Shown: one piece after another, positions 15,139 through 23,174 of the stretch
Layout of the letters: every line of letters starts with the position of its first letter
Position numbering within the stretch: position 1 is the first letter of the stretch
Origin: Amycolatopsis sp. NBRC 101858
Lineage (GTDB): Bacteria > Actinomycetota > Actinomycetes > Mycobacteriales > Pseudonocardiaceae
Direction: 5' to 3'
Assembly: GCF_030269325.1 (NCBI RefSeq)
Contig: NZ_BSTD01000003.1
Span: forward strand, 1-64,000
Length of the DNA stretch: 64,000 bases
The notes under the pieces: model-generated
Told to the model about the DNA's origin: nothing
Database searches by the model: none
The model's input: the letters and a program-made list of their open reading frames with translations, nothing else
Position numbers and translations under genes: made by a program

Positions 15139-17703
15139 CTACGCCCGCAGGGTCGCCTCGAAGCGCTCGCCTGCTGCTGCCACCGCTGCGTCGCGGGCCT
15201 TCGTGGCCTCGTCGACCGTCAGCGTGCGGTCCGGTGCGCGGAAACGGAGCTTGTACGCCAGCGAACGCTTGCCCTCGCCGACCTGCTCGCCCGCGTACAC
15301 GTCGAACAGCGTGATGTCCTCGAGGAGCTCGCCCGCGCCGTCGCGCAGGACCGCTGCCAGGTCCGCCGTCGGCACCTCTGCCGCCGCGACCAGGGCCACG
15401 TCCAGGAGCACCGGCGGGTACCCCGACACGCTCGGCGCCGGGCGGGCGTCCGGCAGCGGGATCGCGTCCAGGTCCAGCTCCATCGCCACCGTGCGCGGCG
15501 GCAGGCCGAGGGCCTCGACCACCTTGGGGTGCAGCTCGCCCGCGTGGCCGACCGGCCAGTCGCCGACCTGGAGCCGGGCGCAGCGGCCCGGGTGCCACGG
15601 CGGCAGGTCCGCCGCCTGCACCGTCAGCTCGATGCCGGCGGCCTCCGCGATCGTCCGGGCGGCCTGCACCGCGTCGGCCCAGTTCGCCGGCTCGCCGCCG
15701 CCCCACCAGCCCGCTCGGTGGCGCTGGCCGGCGAGCACGACCGCCACGTGCAGCGGCTGCTGCGGCACCGCCGCTTCGAGCAGCGCGAGCTCTTCGTCCG
15801 ACGGCCGGCCTTCGACGCCGAGGTCCGGGACCTTCAGCGGGTTCGGCGCGGGCAGCACCACCTGGCCGATGTGGTAGAGCGAGACGTCCTTCATCCCGCG
15901 GGACACGTTGCGCTGCAGCGTGTCCAGCAGGCCCGGCAGCAGCGTGGTGGCCAGCCGGTTGCGGTCGGCCTCCAGCGGGTTGCGGACCACGACCGTCTTG
16001 CGGCGGACGTCGTCCGTCGGCAGGCCGAAGGCGTCCCAGACCCCGTCGCTGATGAACGGGAACGGCCGCACCTCGACGTACCCGGCTTCGGCCAGCGCCC
16101 GCGAAACACTCCGGACGCGCCGCTGGGCGTCGGTCAGGCCGCGGCCGGCCGGAGCGGCGGGCAGCGTCGACGGGATGCTGTCGTAGCCCTCCAGCCGCAG
16201 CACCTCTTCGACCAGGTCGGCGGGCTGGCGCAGGTCGCCGCGCCAGCTCGGCGGGATCGCCGTGACCTGGCCGGTGCCGTCGTCGCCCGTGCTGACCGAG
16301 ACCTTGCAGCCGATCTGGGACAGCCGCCGGACGGTCACGCCGCGCTGGTAGTTCACGCCCGCGACCTTGTCGGGCAGGTTGATCGGCATCACGACCGGCG
16401 GGTTCGGCTCGATCGAGCCCTCGTCGGTGCGGCCGGGCTGGATCGCGGCGTCGCCGTACTGGCGCAGCAGGCGCGCGGCCAGCTCGACGGCGGCCGGGCA
16501 CAGCTGCGGGTCGGTGAACCGCTCGAACCGCTTGGCGGCCTCGGAGAACAGCTTGTGCCGGCGCGCGGTCCGGCTGATCGCGGCCGGGTTCCAGTGCGCC
16601 GCCTCGAGCAGGACGTCGGTGCTCTCCGGCGTGATCTCGGTGCTCGCGCCGCCCATCGTGCCGGCGAGGGAGATGACGCCGCTGTCGTCGGCGATGATCA
16701 CGTCGTCCGGGTCCAGCGTGCGCTCGACGTCGTCCAGCGTGGTCAGCTTCTCGCCCGGCTTCGCCCGCCGGACCACCAGGTCGCCCTGGATGGCCTTGGT
16801 GGCGAACGCGTGCAGCGGGTGCCCGAGCTCGAGCATCACGTAGTTGGTCACGTCGACGGCCAGGGAGATCGACCGGATGCCGGCCAGCATCAGCCGGCGC
16901 CGCATCCACCACGGCGTCGGCGCGGTCGCGTCCAGGCCGGTGACGCGCCGCAGCACGAACCGCGGGCAGCCCTCCGGGTCCTCGACGTGCACCGGCCAGG
17001 CGTCGCCCTCGGCCGCCGGGACCTCCAGCAGCGCCGGGTCGCCGAAGGCCACGTCCAGCGCGTTCGACAGCTCGCGCGCGAGGCCGCGGACCGACAGCGC
17101 GTAGCCGCGGTCCGGGGTCGGGGCCAGCTCGATCACGGTGTCGCCGAGGCCGAGGAGCTCGGCCGCGTCGTCACCCGGGCTCGCGGTGCCCGAGGGCAGC
17201 ACGAGGATGCCGGTGTGGTCGTCGCCGAGGCCCAGCTCACGGGCGGAGCAGATCATCCCGTCGCTGACCCGGCCGTAGGTCTTGCGCGACGCGATGGTGA
17301 AGTCGCCGGGCAGGACGGCGCCGGGCAGCGCGATGACGACCAGGTCGCCCTCGGTGAAGTTGCGGGCGCCGCAGACGATGCCGCGGGTCCGGATGCCGTG
17401 CGGGCCCTCGTCGAACTCGCCGGCTTCGTCGTCGTCCTCGTCTTCTTCGTCGTCGGCCGGCTCCTCCGGCTCTTCGGCCTCTTCGCCGACGTCGACGCGG
17501 CAGAACCGGATCGGCTTCTTGAACTCGGTGAGCTCCTCGATCTCGGCCACCCGGCCGACGACCAGCGGGCCGGTCACCGGCCCGAGCTGCTTCAGGTCGT
17601 CGACCTCGATGCCGATCCGGACGAACGCGTCGGCCAGGTCCTGCGGCGTGACCTCCTCGCCGATGTCGAGGTGCTCGGTCAGCCAGCTGACGGGGACTCG
17701 CAC
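15139..17703 (-). CDS. pheT: Phenylalanyl-tRNA synthetase beta subunit
   Basis: The large chain of the (alpha-beta)2 enzyme, carrying tRNA-binding and editing domains. The 854-residue protein has the usual opening VPVSWL, a tRNA-binding EMAP/OB domain (about 40-160, with IVCGARNF), B3/B4 editing and B5 domains, and a C-terminal anticodon-binding FDX domain ending in KARDAAVAAAGERFEATL. One oddity stands out: residues about 73-100 are an almost purely acidic run of Asp and Glu inserted inside the EMAP domain, between FCRVDVG and GIVCGARN, which are nearly adjacent in most bacteria. The GTG start overlaps the pheS stop (TAGTG), so translation is coupled. Confidence 0.96.
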   Translation of the reverse strand: MRVPVSWLTEHLDIGEEVTPQDLADAFVRIGIEVDDLKQLGPVTGPLVVGRVAEIEELTEFKKPIRFCRVDVGEEAEEPEEPADDEEDEDDDEAGEFDEGPHGIRTRGIVCGARNFTEGDLVVIALPGAVLPGDFTIASRKTYGRVSDGMICSARELGLGDDHTGILVLPSGTASPGDDAAELLGLGDTVIELAPTPDRGYALSVRGLARELSNALDVAFGDPALLEVPAAEGDAWPVHVEDPEGCPRFVLRRVTGLDATAPTPWWMRRRLMLAGIRSISLAVDVTNYVMLELGHPLHAFATKAIQGDLVVRRAKPGEKLTTLDDVERTLDPDDVIIADDSGVISLAGTMGGASTEITPESTDVLLEAAHWNPAAISRTARRHKLFSEAAKRFERFTDPQLCPAAVELAARLLRQYGDAAIQPGRTDEGSIEPNPPVVMPINLPDKVAGVNYQRGVTVRRLSQIGCKVSVSTGDDGTGQVTAIPPSWRGDLRQPADLVEEVLRLEGYDSIPSTLPAAPAGRGLTDAQRRVRSVSRALAEAGYVEVRPFPFISDGVWDAFGLPTDDVRRKTVVVRNPLEADRNRLATTLLPGLLDTLQRNVSRGMKDVSLYHIGQVVLPAPNPLKVPDLGVEGRPSDEELALLEAAVPQQPLHVAVVLAGQRHRAGWWGGGEPANWADAVQAARTIAEAAGIELTVQAADLPPWHPGRCARLQVGDWPVGHAGELHPKVVEALGLPPRTVAMELDLDAIPLPDARPAPSVSGYPPVLLDVALVAAAEVPTADLAAVLRDGAGELLEDITLFDVYAGEQVGEGKRSLAYKLRFRAPDRTLTVDEATKARDAAVAAAGERFEATLRA

Positions 17704-18764
17704 TACGCCTCCGTTCCGAAGGGAAGGGTGAAGCGGACGTCGCCTTCCACCATGTCGCGCATGTCCGGGATCCCGTTGCGGAACTGCAGGGTGCGCTCGA
17801 TGCCCATGCCGAAGGCGAAGCCCGAGTACACCTCGGGGTCGACGCCGCAGGCGCGCAGCACGTTCGGGTTGACCATGCCGCAGCCACCCCACTCGACCCA
17901 GCCGGGGCCGCCCTTCTTCTCCTCGAACCAGACGTCCACCTCGGCGGACGGCTCGGTGAACGGGAAGAAGTGCGGGCGCAGGCGGGTCTTGGAGTTCTCG
18001 CCGAACATCGCGCGGGCGAAGGCGTCCAGCGTGCCCTTGAGGTGCGCCATCGTGATGCCCTTGTCCACCGCGAGGCCCTCGACCTGGGTGAACACCGGGG
18101 TGTGCGTCGAGTCGAGCTCGTCGGTGCGGTACGTGCGGCCCGGGCAGACGACGTACACCGGCAGGTCGCGGTGCAGCAGGGTGCGGGCCTGCACCGGCGA
18201 GGTGTGCGTGCGCAGCACCAGGCCGGAGTCCTCCTCGCCGACGTAGAACGTGTCCTGCAGCTGGCGGGCCGGGTGGTCCTTGCCGAAGTTCAGCGCGTCG
18301 AAGTTGAACCACTCGGCTTCGAGCTCCGGGCCCTCGGCGACTTCGTAGCCCATCGCGACGAACGCGTCGGCGACGCGCTCGGAGATGGTGCTGATCGGGT
18401 GCCGGGCGCCGCGCGGGACGCGGTCCCACGGGAGCGTCACGTCGACGGCCTCCTCCCGCAGCACGCGCTCGTCGCGCTCCACCTGGAGCTCGGCGCGGCG
18501 GGTGTCGAAGGCCGACTGGACGGCCTGGCGGGCCTCGTTGACGCGCTTGCCCGCCTCGGCCTTCTCCTGCTTGGGCAGGGCGCCGATCTCGCGGCGGGCC
18601 AGCAGCAGCGGCGAGTGATCGCCGAGGTGAGCCGGCTTGACCTCGGCCAGCGCTTCGAGCCCGGTCGCGGCGGCGAACGCGGCTTCGGCGGCCTTGACCG
18701 CTTCCTGCAGCGTCTCGGGGGCGAGCACCGCGCCCTGGGCTTCCTTCTCCTTGGCTCCGGACAT
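17703..18764 (-). CDS. pheS: Phenylalanyl-tRNA synthetase alpha subunit
   Basis: The catalytic alpha chain of PheRS. The 353-residue product has the N-terminal coiled-coil arm (about 15-95, Ala/Glu/Arg-rich), class II motif 1 near GHPISTISERV-type residues 120-130, motif 2 (GRTYRTDELDSTHTPVF) and motif 3 (FAFGMGIERTL) near the C-terminus. A longer frame adds 19 residues, but the ATG at 18764 is preferred: GAGGAG sits 5 nt upstream and the N-terminus matches the family. It is followed directly by pheT with a one-base overlap. Confidence 0.96.
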   Translation of the reverse strand: MSGAKEKEAQGAVLAPETLQEAVKAAEAAFAAATGLEALAEVKPAHLGDHSPLLLARREIGALPKQEKAEAGKRVNEARQAVQSAFDTRRAELQVERDERVLREEAVDVTLPWDRVPRGARHPISTISERVADAFVAMGYEVAEGPELEAEWFNFDALNFGKDHPARQLQDTFYVGEEDSGLVLRTHTSPVQARTLLHRDLPVYVVCPGRTYRTDELDSTHTPVFTQVEGLAVDKGITMAHLKGTLDAFARAMFGENSKTRLRPHFFPFTEPSAEVDVWFEEKKGGPGWVEWGGCGMVNPNVLRACGVDPEVYSGFAFGMGIERTLQFRNGIPDMRDMVEGDVRFTLPFGTEA

Positions 18765-18856
18765 AACTCCTCGGCGTCCGCTGGGACTGGTTGTACGCGC
18801 GCCGCCGGACACGCGGCGCACGAGAGGTCAAAGGTGGGAAAAGTCTATGGGATCGG

Positions 18857-18892
18857 GTCCGCGCGCCCCCGGTCGCCCCGGGCCGCGCGGAC
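18857..18892 (-). terminator. Terminator hairpin after the six-helix membrane protein gene
   Basis: A 9-bp stem (GTCCGCGCG and its complement) with a C/G-rich loop, 6 nt beyond the stop of the minus-strand gene at 18899. On that strand it is followed by ATAGACTTTTCCC. It separates that gene from pheS. Confidence 0.65.
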
Positions 18893-18898
18893 GCACGG

Positions 18899-19732
18899 TC
18901 AGCGCTCGCGGAACGCGTCGGCGAAGTCGACCGACGCGAACTCGCCGGGAACGACGCCGTCGGCGGCGTAGCGGTACAGCGCCACCTGGTAGATCCCGGA
19001 CAAAGTCGTGGTGAAGACCGCCACCAGCAGGGTCCAGACGATCGCCAGCCCGACCGCGACGAACACGGTGGCCGTGCCGCCGAGCAGGAAGCCGGCCCCG
19101 AGGAACACGACGTACCCGGCCAGGGTGAGCAGGAAGCCGATCAGGCCGAGGCCCGCGGTGCCGACGACGTTCTCGCCCCAAGCGCGGCGGAACAGTTCGA
19201 CCGAGCGCTTGACGCTGCCGCGGACGCCGGCGCCCTCCAGCATGACGACCGGCAGCACGAGGAACGTGGTGAGCCGCCAGGCCAGGCCGATCAGGCCGCT
19301 GATGATGCTGCCGAGGAAGCCCAGCCGTTCCTCGATCGTGCGCAGCACGACGCTGACCGTCGCGGTGAGGCCGGCCCAGCCGAGCAGGGCCGGCCAGCGG
19401 CGGCCCGCCGCGGCCAGGCCCGCGCCGACGCCGGGCACGCCGCCGTCGCCGCGCAGCGCGACGTCCGCCTGGGAGATCAGGCCGGCGTTGAAGAAGATCG
19501 TGGCGAACGCCGAGACCAGGTAGAAGGCCGCCAACAGCACGTACGTGCCGACGCTGGGCCGGAAATGCTCGCCCGCGAGGTCGACGGTGAAGAACGCGGG
19601 CGTGAGGAACGCCGCGGCGACCAGCAGCCCGGCGATCCCGGCGAGCACCGGGAACCACGCCAGGCCCTTGTGGGCGCGCAGCACCCGGAGCGAAGCGACG
19701 AACAACGCGTACGAACGGGCGAGCCTGCCCAT
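18899..19732 (-). CDS. Integral membrane protein (DUF6159-like)
   Basis: A 277-residue polytopic membrane protein. Hydrophobic segments lie at about 24-46 and 66-86, then four more through residue 250. In between are a short cytoplasmic stretch (RGDGGVPGVGAGLAAAGRRW) and the motif RGSVKRSVELFRRAWGENV, typical of this actinobacterial family. The function is unknown in the literature I know; some relatives sit beside stress or transport genes. It lies between the rRNA methyltransferase and pheS on the same strand, but terminators isolate it. Confidence 0.75.
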   Translation of the reverse strand: MGRLARSYALFVASLRVLRAHKGLAWFPVLAGIAGLLVAAAFLTPAFFTVDLAGEHFRPSVGTYVLLAAFYLVSAFATIFFNAGLISQADVALRGDGGVPGVGAGLAAAGRRWPALLGWAGLTATVSVVLRTIEERLGFLGSIISGLIGLAWRLTTFLVLPVVMLEGAGVRGSVKRSVELFRRAWGENVVGTAGLGLIGFLLTLAGYVVFLGAGFLLGGTATVFVAVGLAIVWTLLVAVFTTTLSGIYQVALYRYAADGVVPGEFASVDFADAFRER

Positions 19733-19781
19733 GATTTCCCCCCGGTGACCACAGTGGATACCGGGTCAGCCTAGCGCCTGG

Positions 19782-20570
19782 TCAGCGACGTGCTGCCATC
19801 GCGCTCGTGTACACGCAGACGGCGGCCGCGGTGGCCAGGTTGAGGCTCTCCGCCTTGCCGTACAGCGGGATCCGGACGGCGAGGTCGGCGCGGTCGAGGA
19901 CGTCGGCGGGCAGGCCGTGGGCCTCGTTGCCGAAGACCCAGGCCGTGGGCTCGGCGAGATCCACCCGATCGAGTTCGGCGTCGGCGTAGCCGTGCGCGGC
20001 GAACGTGCGCAGGCCCGCTGCCGAGCAGGCGGCCAGGGCGGCCGGGACGTCGCGGACGCGCGCGATCGGCAGGTGGAAGAGGCTGCCGGCGGCCGCGCGG
20101 ACGCACTTGCCGTTGTGCGGGTCGACGGTGTCGCCCGCCAGGACCACGGCGTCGGCGCCCGCCGCGTCGGCGACGCGGATCACCGTGCCCGCGTTGCCGG
20201 GGTCGGCGACGTCCACCAGCACCACGACGAGCCGGGCGCCGGGGCTCACGGCCTCTTCGAGCGGACGGTCGAGCAGCGCGCAGACGGCCACGATGCCCTG
20301 GGGCGTCACGGTTTCGGACAGGCCGTCGGCAGCGCGGTCGGTGATCGGCGAGACTCCGACGCCGGCCGCGCGGGCCGCGTCCACCAGGTCCGCGTGCTGC
20401 GCCGCCGCGCGCTCGGTGACGAACAGCTCGTGCACCGAGCCGTGCTCGAGCGCCGCCTCGACGGCGTTGGCGCCTTCGGCCAGGAATCGGCCGGTCTTGT
20501 CGCGTTCCGCGCGCCGCGTCAGCTTGCGCGCAGCAACGACCCGGGGGGTCCGTTCGGTGAACGGATCCAC
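19782..20570 (-). CDS. TrmH/SpoU-family RNA 2'-O-methyltransferase
   Basis: The 262-residue SPOUT enzyme has an N-terminal RNA-binding region (PRVVAARKLTRRAERD, then RFLAEG) and the trefoil-knot SAM domain with VDVADPGNAGTVIRVADAAG, FGNEAHGLP and IPLYGKAESLNLATAAAV. It probably methylates rRNA or tRNA ribose; the exact site is unclear. It follows rplT by 23 nt, a conserved order in Actinobacteria. The only usable start is the GTG at 20570, which lacks a Shine-Dalgarno sequence and lies inside the 5' arm of a strong hairpin, so translation may be held low or depend on ribosomes finishing rplT. Confidence 0.88.
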   Translation of the reverse strand: MDPFTERTPRVVAARKLTRRAERDKTGRFLAEGANAVEAALEHGSVHELFVTERAAAQHADLVDAARAAGVGVSPITDRAADGLSETVTPQGIVAVCALLDRPLEEAVSPGARLVVVLVDVADPGNAGTVIRVADAAGADAVVLAGDTVDPHNGKCVRAAAGSLFHLPIARVRDVPAALAACSAAGLRTFAAHGYADAELDRVDLAEPTAWVFGNEAHGLPADVLDRADLAVRIPLYGKAESLNLATAAAVCVYTSAMAARR

Positions 20571-20578
20571 CCCGGGTC
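20538..20578 (-). promoter_or_regulatory. Long hairpin covering the rRNA methyltransferase start codon
   Basis: On the minus strand GACCCGGGG pairs with CCCCGGGTC, and after small bulges TCCGTTC pairs with GAACGGA, with loop ACC. It lies 15 nt after the rplT stop. It could terminate the infC-rpmI-rplT transcript, but the next gene's GTG is within its first arm, so it may instead control translation of that gene. Confidence 0.6.
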
Positions 20579-20593
20579 GGGGAAAGCTGCCGG

Positions 20594-20968
20594 TCAGGCC
20601 GACTTCTTTTCGGTGTTCACGTTGGCCTTGGCGAGCTCGGCCAGCGCGGTGAAGGCGGCGGCGTCGTTGACGGCGAGGTCCGCGAGGATCTTGCGGTCGA
20701 CCTCGACACCCGCGGCCTTGATGCCCTGGATGAACCGGTTGTAGGTCACGCCGTTCGCGCGGGCGGCCGCGTTGATGCGGGTGATCCACAGCTGGCGGAA
20801 GTCACCCTTGCGGGCACGGCGGTCCCGGTAGGCGTAGTTGAGCGAGTGAAGCGTCTGCTCCTTGGCCTTGCGGTACAGCCGCGAACGCTGGCCGCGGTAG
20901 CCGCTGGCCAGTTCGAGAGTTGCGCGACGCTTCTTCTGGGCGTTGACCGCCCGCTTGACGCGTGCCAC
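20594..20968 (-). CDS. rplT: 50S ribosomal protein L20
   Basis: An early 23S-binding assembly protein, which in other bacteria also represses its own operon. The 124-residue basic protein starts MARVKRAVNAQKKRR and has the conserved YRDRRARKGDFRQLWITRINAAAR core. The GTG start is at the family position. It is the last gene of infC-rpmI-rplT, 67 nt after rpmI. The C-terminal tail (ANVNTEKKSA) is slightly longer than in E. coli, as in other Actinobacteria. Confidence 0.98.
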   Translation of the reverse strand: MARVKRAVNAQKKRRATLELASGYRGQRSRLYRKAKEQTLHSLNYAYRDRRARKGDFRQLWITRINAAARANGVTYNRFIQGIKAAGVEVDRKILADLAVNDAAAFTALAELAKANVNTEKKSA

Positions 20969-21035
20969 GGGTCCATCCTGTCGATCTCAGGGGGCGAAGG
21001 GGACGCCCCGGGTGGTTACAGCAAGTTCTGCGGGA

Positions 21036-21230
21036 TCAGATGCCGAGCAGGCGCTTGACGCGGCCGGCCTCGGTCTTCGCCAGCTCGGTGGTGCCCTCGA
21101 GCCGGCGGGTGAGGCGGTTCGACTTCTTCTCCATGAGGTGGCGGCGGCCGGCCTTCTGGCGGCGCAGCTTGCCCGTGCCCGTGACGCGGATCCGCTTGGA
21201 CGTCCCGCTGTGGGTCTTCATCTTCGGCAT
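21036..21230 (-). CDS. rpmI: 50S ribosomal protein L35
   Basis: A 64-residue basic protein of the large subunit, with the typical MPKMKTHSGTSKRIRVTGTG start and the KAGRRHLMEKKSNR segment. GAGGA lies about 6 nt before the ATG. It is between infC and rplT, 67 nt from each, and a perfect 14-bp palindrome fills most of the gap to infC. Confidence 0.98.
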   Translation of the reverse strand: MPKMKTHSGTSKRIRVTGTGKLRRQKAGRRHLMEKKSNRLTRRLEGTTELAKTEAGRVKRLLGI

Positions 21231-21249
21231 TTCAGTCCTCTTTCGTGCG

Positions 21250-21278
21250 GCGGCTCACCGGAAATTCCGGTGAGCCGC
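21250..21278 (-). promoter_or_regulatory. Perfect 14-bp hairpin between infC and rpmI
   Basis: Arms GCGGCTCACCGGAA and its exact complement flank a single A. It is 19 nt after the infC stop and 19 nt before the rpmI start. No T-run follows on the minus strand, so RNA processing, or translational control of rpmI-rplT, is more likely than simple termination. Confidence 0.6.
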
Positions 21279-21297
21279 TGACTGTGCTGGTCGGCGC

Positions 21298-21861
21298 CTA
21301 CGCGTCGGGAGTCGGCTCGGGGGCCGTCTCCGCCTTCGCCTTCGGCTTCACGTTCTTGTGCGGGGCCAGCACCATGATCATGTTGCGACCGTCCTGCTTG
21401 GCCGACGATTCGACGAAGCCGAGCTCCGTGACGTCTTCGGCGAGCTTCTGCAGCAGCCGGTAGCCGAGCTCCGGCCGGGACTGCTCGCGGCCGCGGAACA
21501 TGATCGTGACCTTGACCTTGTTGCCAGCCGCCAGGAAGCGCGACACGTGACCCTTCTTGGTCTCGTAGTCGTGCTGGTCGATCTTGGGGCGCAGCTTCTG
21601 TTCCTTGATGACGGTCAGCTGCTGGTTGCGACGCGACTCGCGGGCCTTCTGCGCGCTCTCGTACTTGAACTTGCCGAAGTCCATGAGCTTGCACACCGGC
21701 GGGCGGGCCTGCGGCGCGACCTCGACGAGGTCGAGATCGTTCTCCTGCGCCAGGCGCAGCGCATCCTCGATCCGGACGATGCCGACCTGTTCACCGGCGG
21801 GCCCGACGAGTCGGACCTCCGGCACCCGGATTCGGTCGTTGATGCGTGTCTCGGAGCTGAT
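21298..21861 (-). CDS. infC: Translation initiation factor IF-3 (ATC start)
   Basis: IF-3 binds the 30S subunit and checks start codon and initiator tRNA fidelity. The 187-residue protein has the N-domain (ETRINDRIRVPEVRLVGPAG), the linker with MDFGKFKYE, and the C-domain (KIDQHDYETKKGHVSRFL). No ATG or GTG lies at the family position; the sequence AGGAGGCCCC then ATC AGC TCC identifies ATC as the start, a hallmark of infC autoregulation, in which IF-3 discriminates against its own rare start codon. A longer ATG frame to 22035 would add an unrelated extension and is rejected. It leads the infC-rpmI-rplT operon. Confidence 0.95.
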   Translation of the reverse strand: MSSETRINDRIRVPEVRLVGPAGEQVGIVRIEDALRLAQENDLDLVEVAPQARPPVCKLMDFGKFKYESAQKARESRRNQQLTVIKEQKLRPKIDQHDYETKKGHVSRFLAAGNKVKVTIMFRGREQSRPELGYRLLQKLAEDVTELGFVESSAKQDGRNMIMVLAPHKNVKPKAKAETAPEPTPDA

Positions 21862-21924
21862 GGGGCCTCCTTGGTCCGAGGAATGTTTCCTGTTCTCGTT
21901 TCGACCTGGTGCCCACATAGCGAA

Positions 21925-21953
21925 GGCCCCGACACCTTCCGGTGCGCGGGGCC
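21925..21953 (-). promoter_or_regulatory. infC leader hairpin
   Basis: In the leader on the minus strand GGCCCCG pairs with CGGGGCC, with an inner CACC/GGTG step and a four-base loop, about 65 nt before the ATC start. It is followed by TTCGCTATGTGG, without a T-run. Leaders with hairpins before infC are common in bacteria, but this one does not let me assign a known riboregulator class. Confidence 0.4.
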
Positions 21954-22120
21954 CACTCTGTTTCCGATCGTGCCCGGCCGCGAGGCCTGACACTTCACCC
22001 TGGACTGGTGTCCGGGCGAGACCGGACCCGGCCACCTCTACGGTGACGCGGGTGGGAGCGGGGCTCCACTTGCCGCCCCCGATCGCTCGGGGGCTGGTCG
22101 CTCGTGGAAGGGTACCAGAC

Positions 22121-22480
22121 GTGTCAGAACAACCCTCCGAACAGGCCCCCTATTCCCCGGACGACCGCGACCTGGCCGAGATCCCCAGCGTGGAGGTGAT
22201 CAGCCGCGCGGCCGTGATGCTGCTGTCGGCCGGGGCCGAACGGCTCGGCCTGGCCGACGCCGACCCGGCGACGTCCCCGCACCGCGACCTCGACGAAGCC
22301 CGCCGGCTCATCACCGCGCTGGCCGGGCTCGTGACGGCGTCCGCCGAGTACCTGGGCCTGCACGCCGGGCCGTTGCGCGATGGCCTGCAGTCGCTCCAGA
22401 AGGCCTTCCGGGAAGCTTCCGCCGTGCCTGACGCCCCCGGTCAGGGCCCCGGCGAAAAGTACACCGGTCCCGTCTACTGA
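22121..22480 (+). CDS. DUF1844 domain-containing protein
   Basis: A 119-residue soluble protein. After an acidic, disordered N-terminus (SEQPSEQAPYSPDD), residues about 25-100 form the helical DUF1844 domain (VEVISRAAVMLLSAGAERLG, then RRLITALAGLVTASAEYLG). Its role is unknown. It is divergent from infC, a conserved association in Actinobacteria, which hints at a link to translation. The GTG at 22121 is chosen because GGAAGG lies 9 nt upstream and upstream frames overlap the infC leader. Confidence 0.85.
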   Translation: MSEQPSEQAPYSPDDRDLAEIPSVEVISRAAVMLLSAGAERLGLADADPATSPHRDLDEARRLITALAGLVTASAEYLGLHAGPLRDGLQSLQKAFREASAVPDAPGQGPGEKYTGPVY

Positions 22481-22501
22481 CCTTCTCACTCGTCCGGTTC
22501 C

Positions 22502-22540
22502 TTGCCGGCCGAGTCCCCCGACATCTAACATGTTAGATGT
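22502..22540 (+). promoter_or_regulatory. Leaderless promoter and 20-bp palindromic operator of the GntR gene
   Basis: TTGCCG (22502-22507), an 18-nt spacer and TAACAT (22526-22531), then 7 nt to a GTG start at 22539. A perfect 20-bp palindrome, ACATCTAACATGTTAGATGT (22521-22540), covers the -10 box and the first base pairs of the coding region. This is the size and position expected of an autoregulatory site for a GntR dimer. Confidence 0.7.
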
Positions 22541-23174
22541 GAGTCTCTCCAAAGTCGCCCGCCCGTTGCTCCGCGACGAGGCGTACGAACGCATCCGGCA
22601 GGCCATCGTCGACGGCACGCTGCCGCCGGGCACCCCGCTGCGCGACGGCGACCTCGCCGAGCAGCTCGGGCTCTCCAAGGCCCCCGTCCGCGAGGCCCTG
22701 CGGCGCCTCACCGAGAACGGGCTCGTCGACTCGAAGCCGCAGAGCTACACGCGGGTCTCCGAGGTGATGTCCGCCGACGTCCTCGACGCCCGGGAGATCG
22801 TCCGGGTGCTGCACGAGTTCGCGGTGAAGCAAGCGGTCGCGAAGTGCGGCCCCGCCGACATCGCCGCCATGCGCGCGGCCAACGACCGGTTCGCGAACGC
22901 CATCGAAGCCGGGGACATCGCGGCCGCCGTCAAGGCGGACGACGAGCTGCACGACATCCCCGTCCGGCTGGCCGGCAACGCCGCCGTCGCCGCGACCCTC
23001 GACCGCTATACACCGCTGCTGCGCCGGCTGGAGCACACCCGGTTCAGCTCGGCTCTCGCCTGGAACTCCGTGGAGCGCCACCGGTGGCTCATCGACGCTC
23101 TCGAAGCCCGTGACACCGGCACGGCGGTGTCCGTCATCTCGACCATCTGGACCGATCTGCTGGAGGACCGATGA
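22539..23174 (+). CDS. GntR-family (FCD) transcriptional regulator, probable regulator of ACC deaminase
   Basis: The 211-residue protein has the GntR winged HTH (YERIRQAIVDGTLPPGTPLRD, split around residue 22; then LAEQLGLSKAPVREALRRL) and an all-helical FCD ligand domain with the metal-binding histidines typical of the group. The GTG at 22539 is preferred to the ATG three codons earlier because the promoter geometry points to a leaderless start. Its stop overlaps the acdS ATG (ATGA), so the two form a coupled operon and the ligand is probably ACC or a product. In proteobacteria acdS is usually controlled by an Lrp-type AcdR, so the regulator class here differs. Confidence 0.9.
   Translation: MSLSKVARPLLRDEAYERIRQAIVDGTLPPGTPLRDGDLAEQLGLSKAPVREALRRLTENGLVDSKPQSYTRVSEVMSADVLDAREIVRVLHEFAVKQAVAKCGPADIAAMRAANDRFANAIEAGDIAAAVKADDELHDIPVRLAGNAAVAATLDRYTPLLRRLEHTRFSSALAWNSVERHRWLIDALEARDTGTAVSVISTIWTDLLEDR

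Noticed and set aside
15115..18246. 1043-codon open frame on the plus strand opposite pheT/pheS
   Set aside because: Mirror frame of high-GC genes; no domains, low-complexity Arg/Ala/Asp-rich translation, and the minus strand encodes clear PheT and PheS.
21298..22035. IF-3 with a 57-residue N-terminal extension from an upstream ATG
   Set aside because: The extension is unlike IF-3, and AGGAGG plus ATC at the family position explains the start.
22539..23174. GntR regulator considered as DasR for the dre site
   Set aside because: Its C-terminal domain is FCD, not the HutC/UTRA type of DasR, and it is coupled to acdS.
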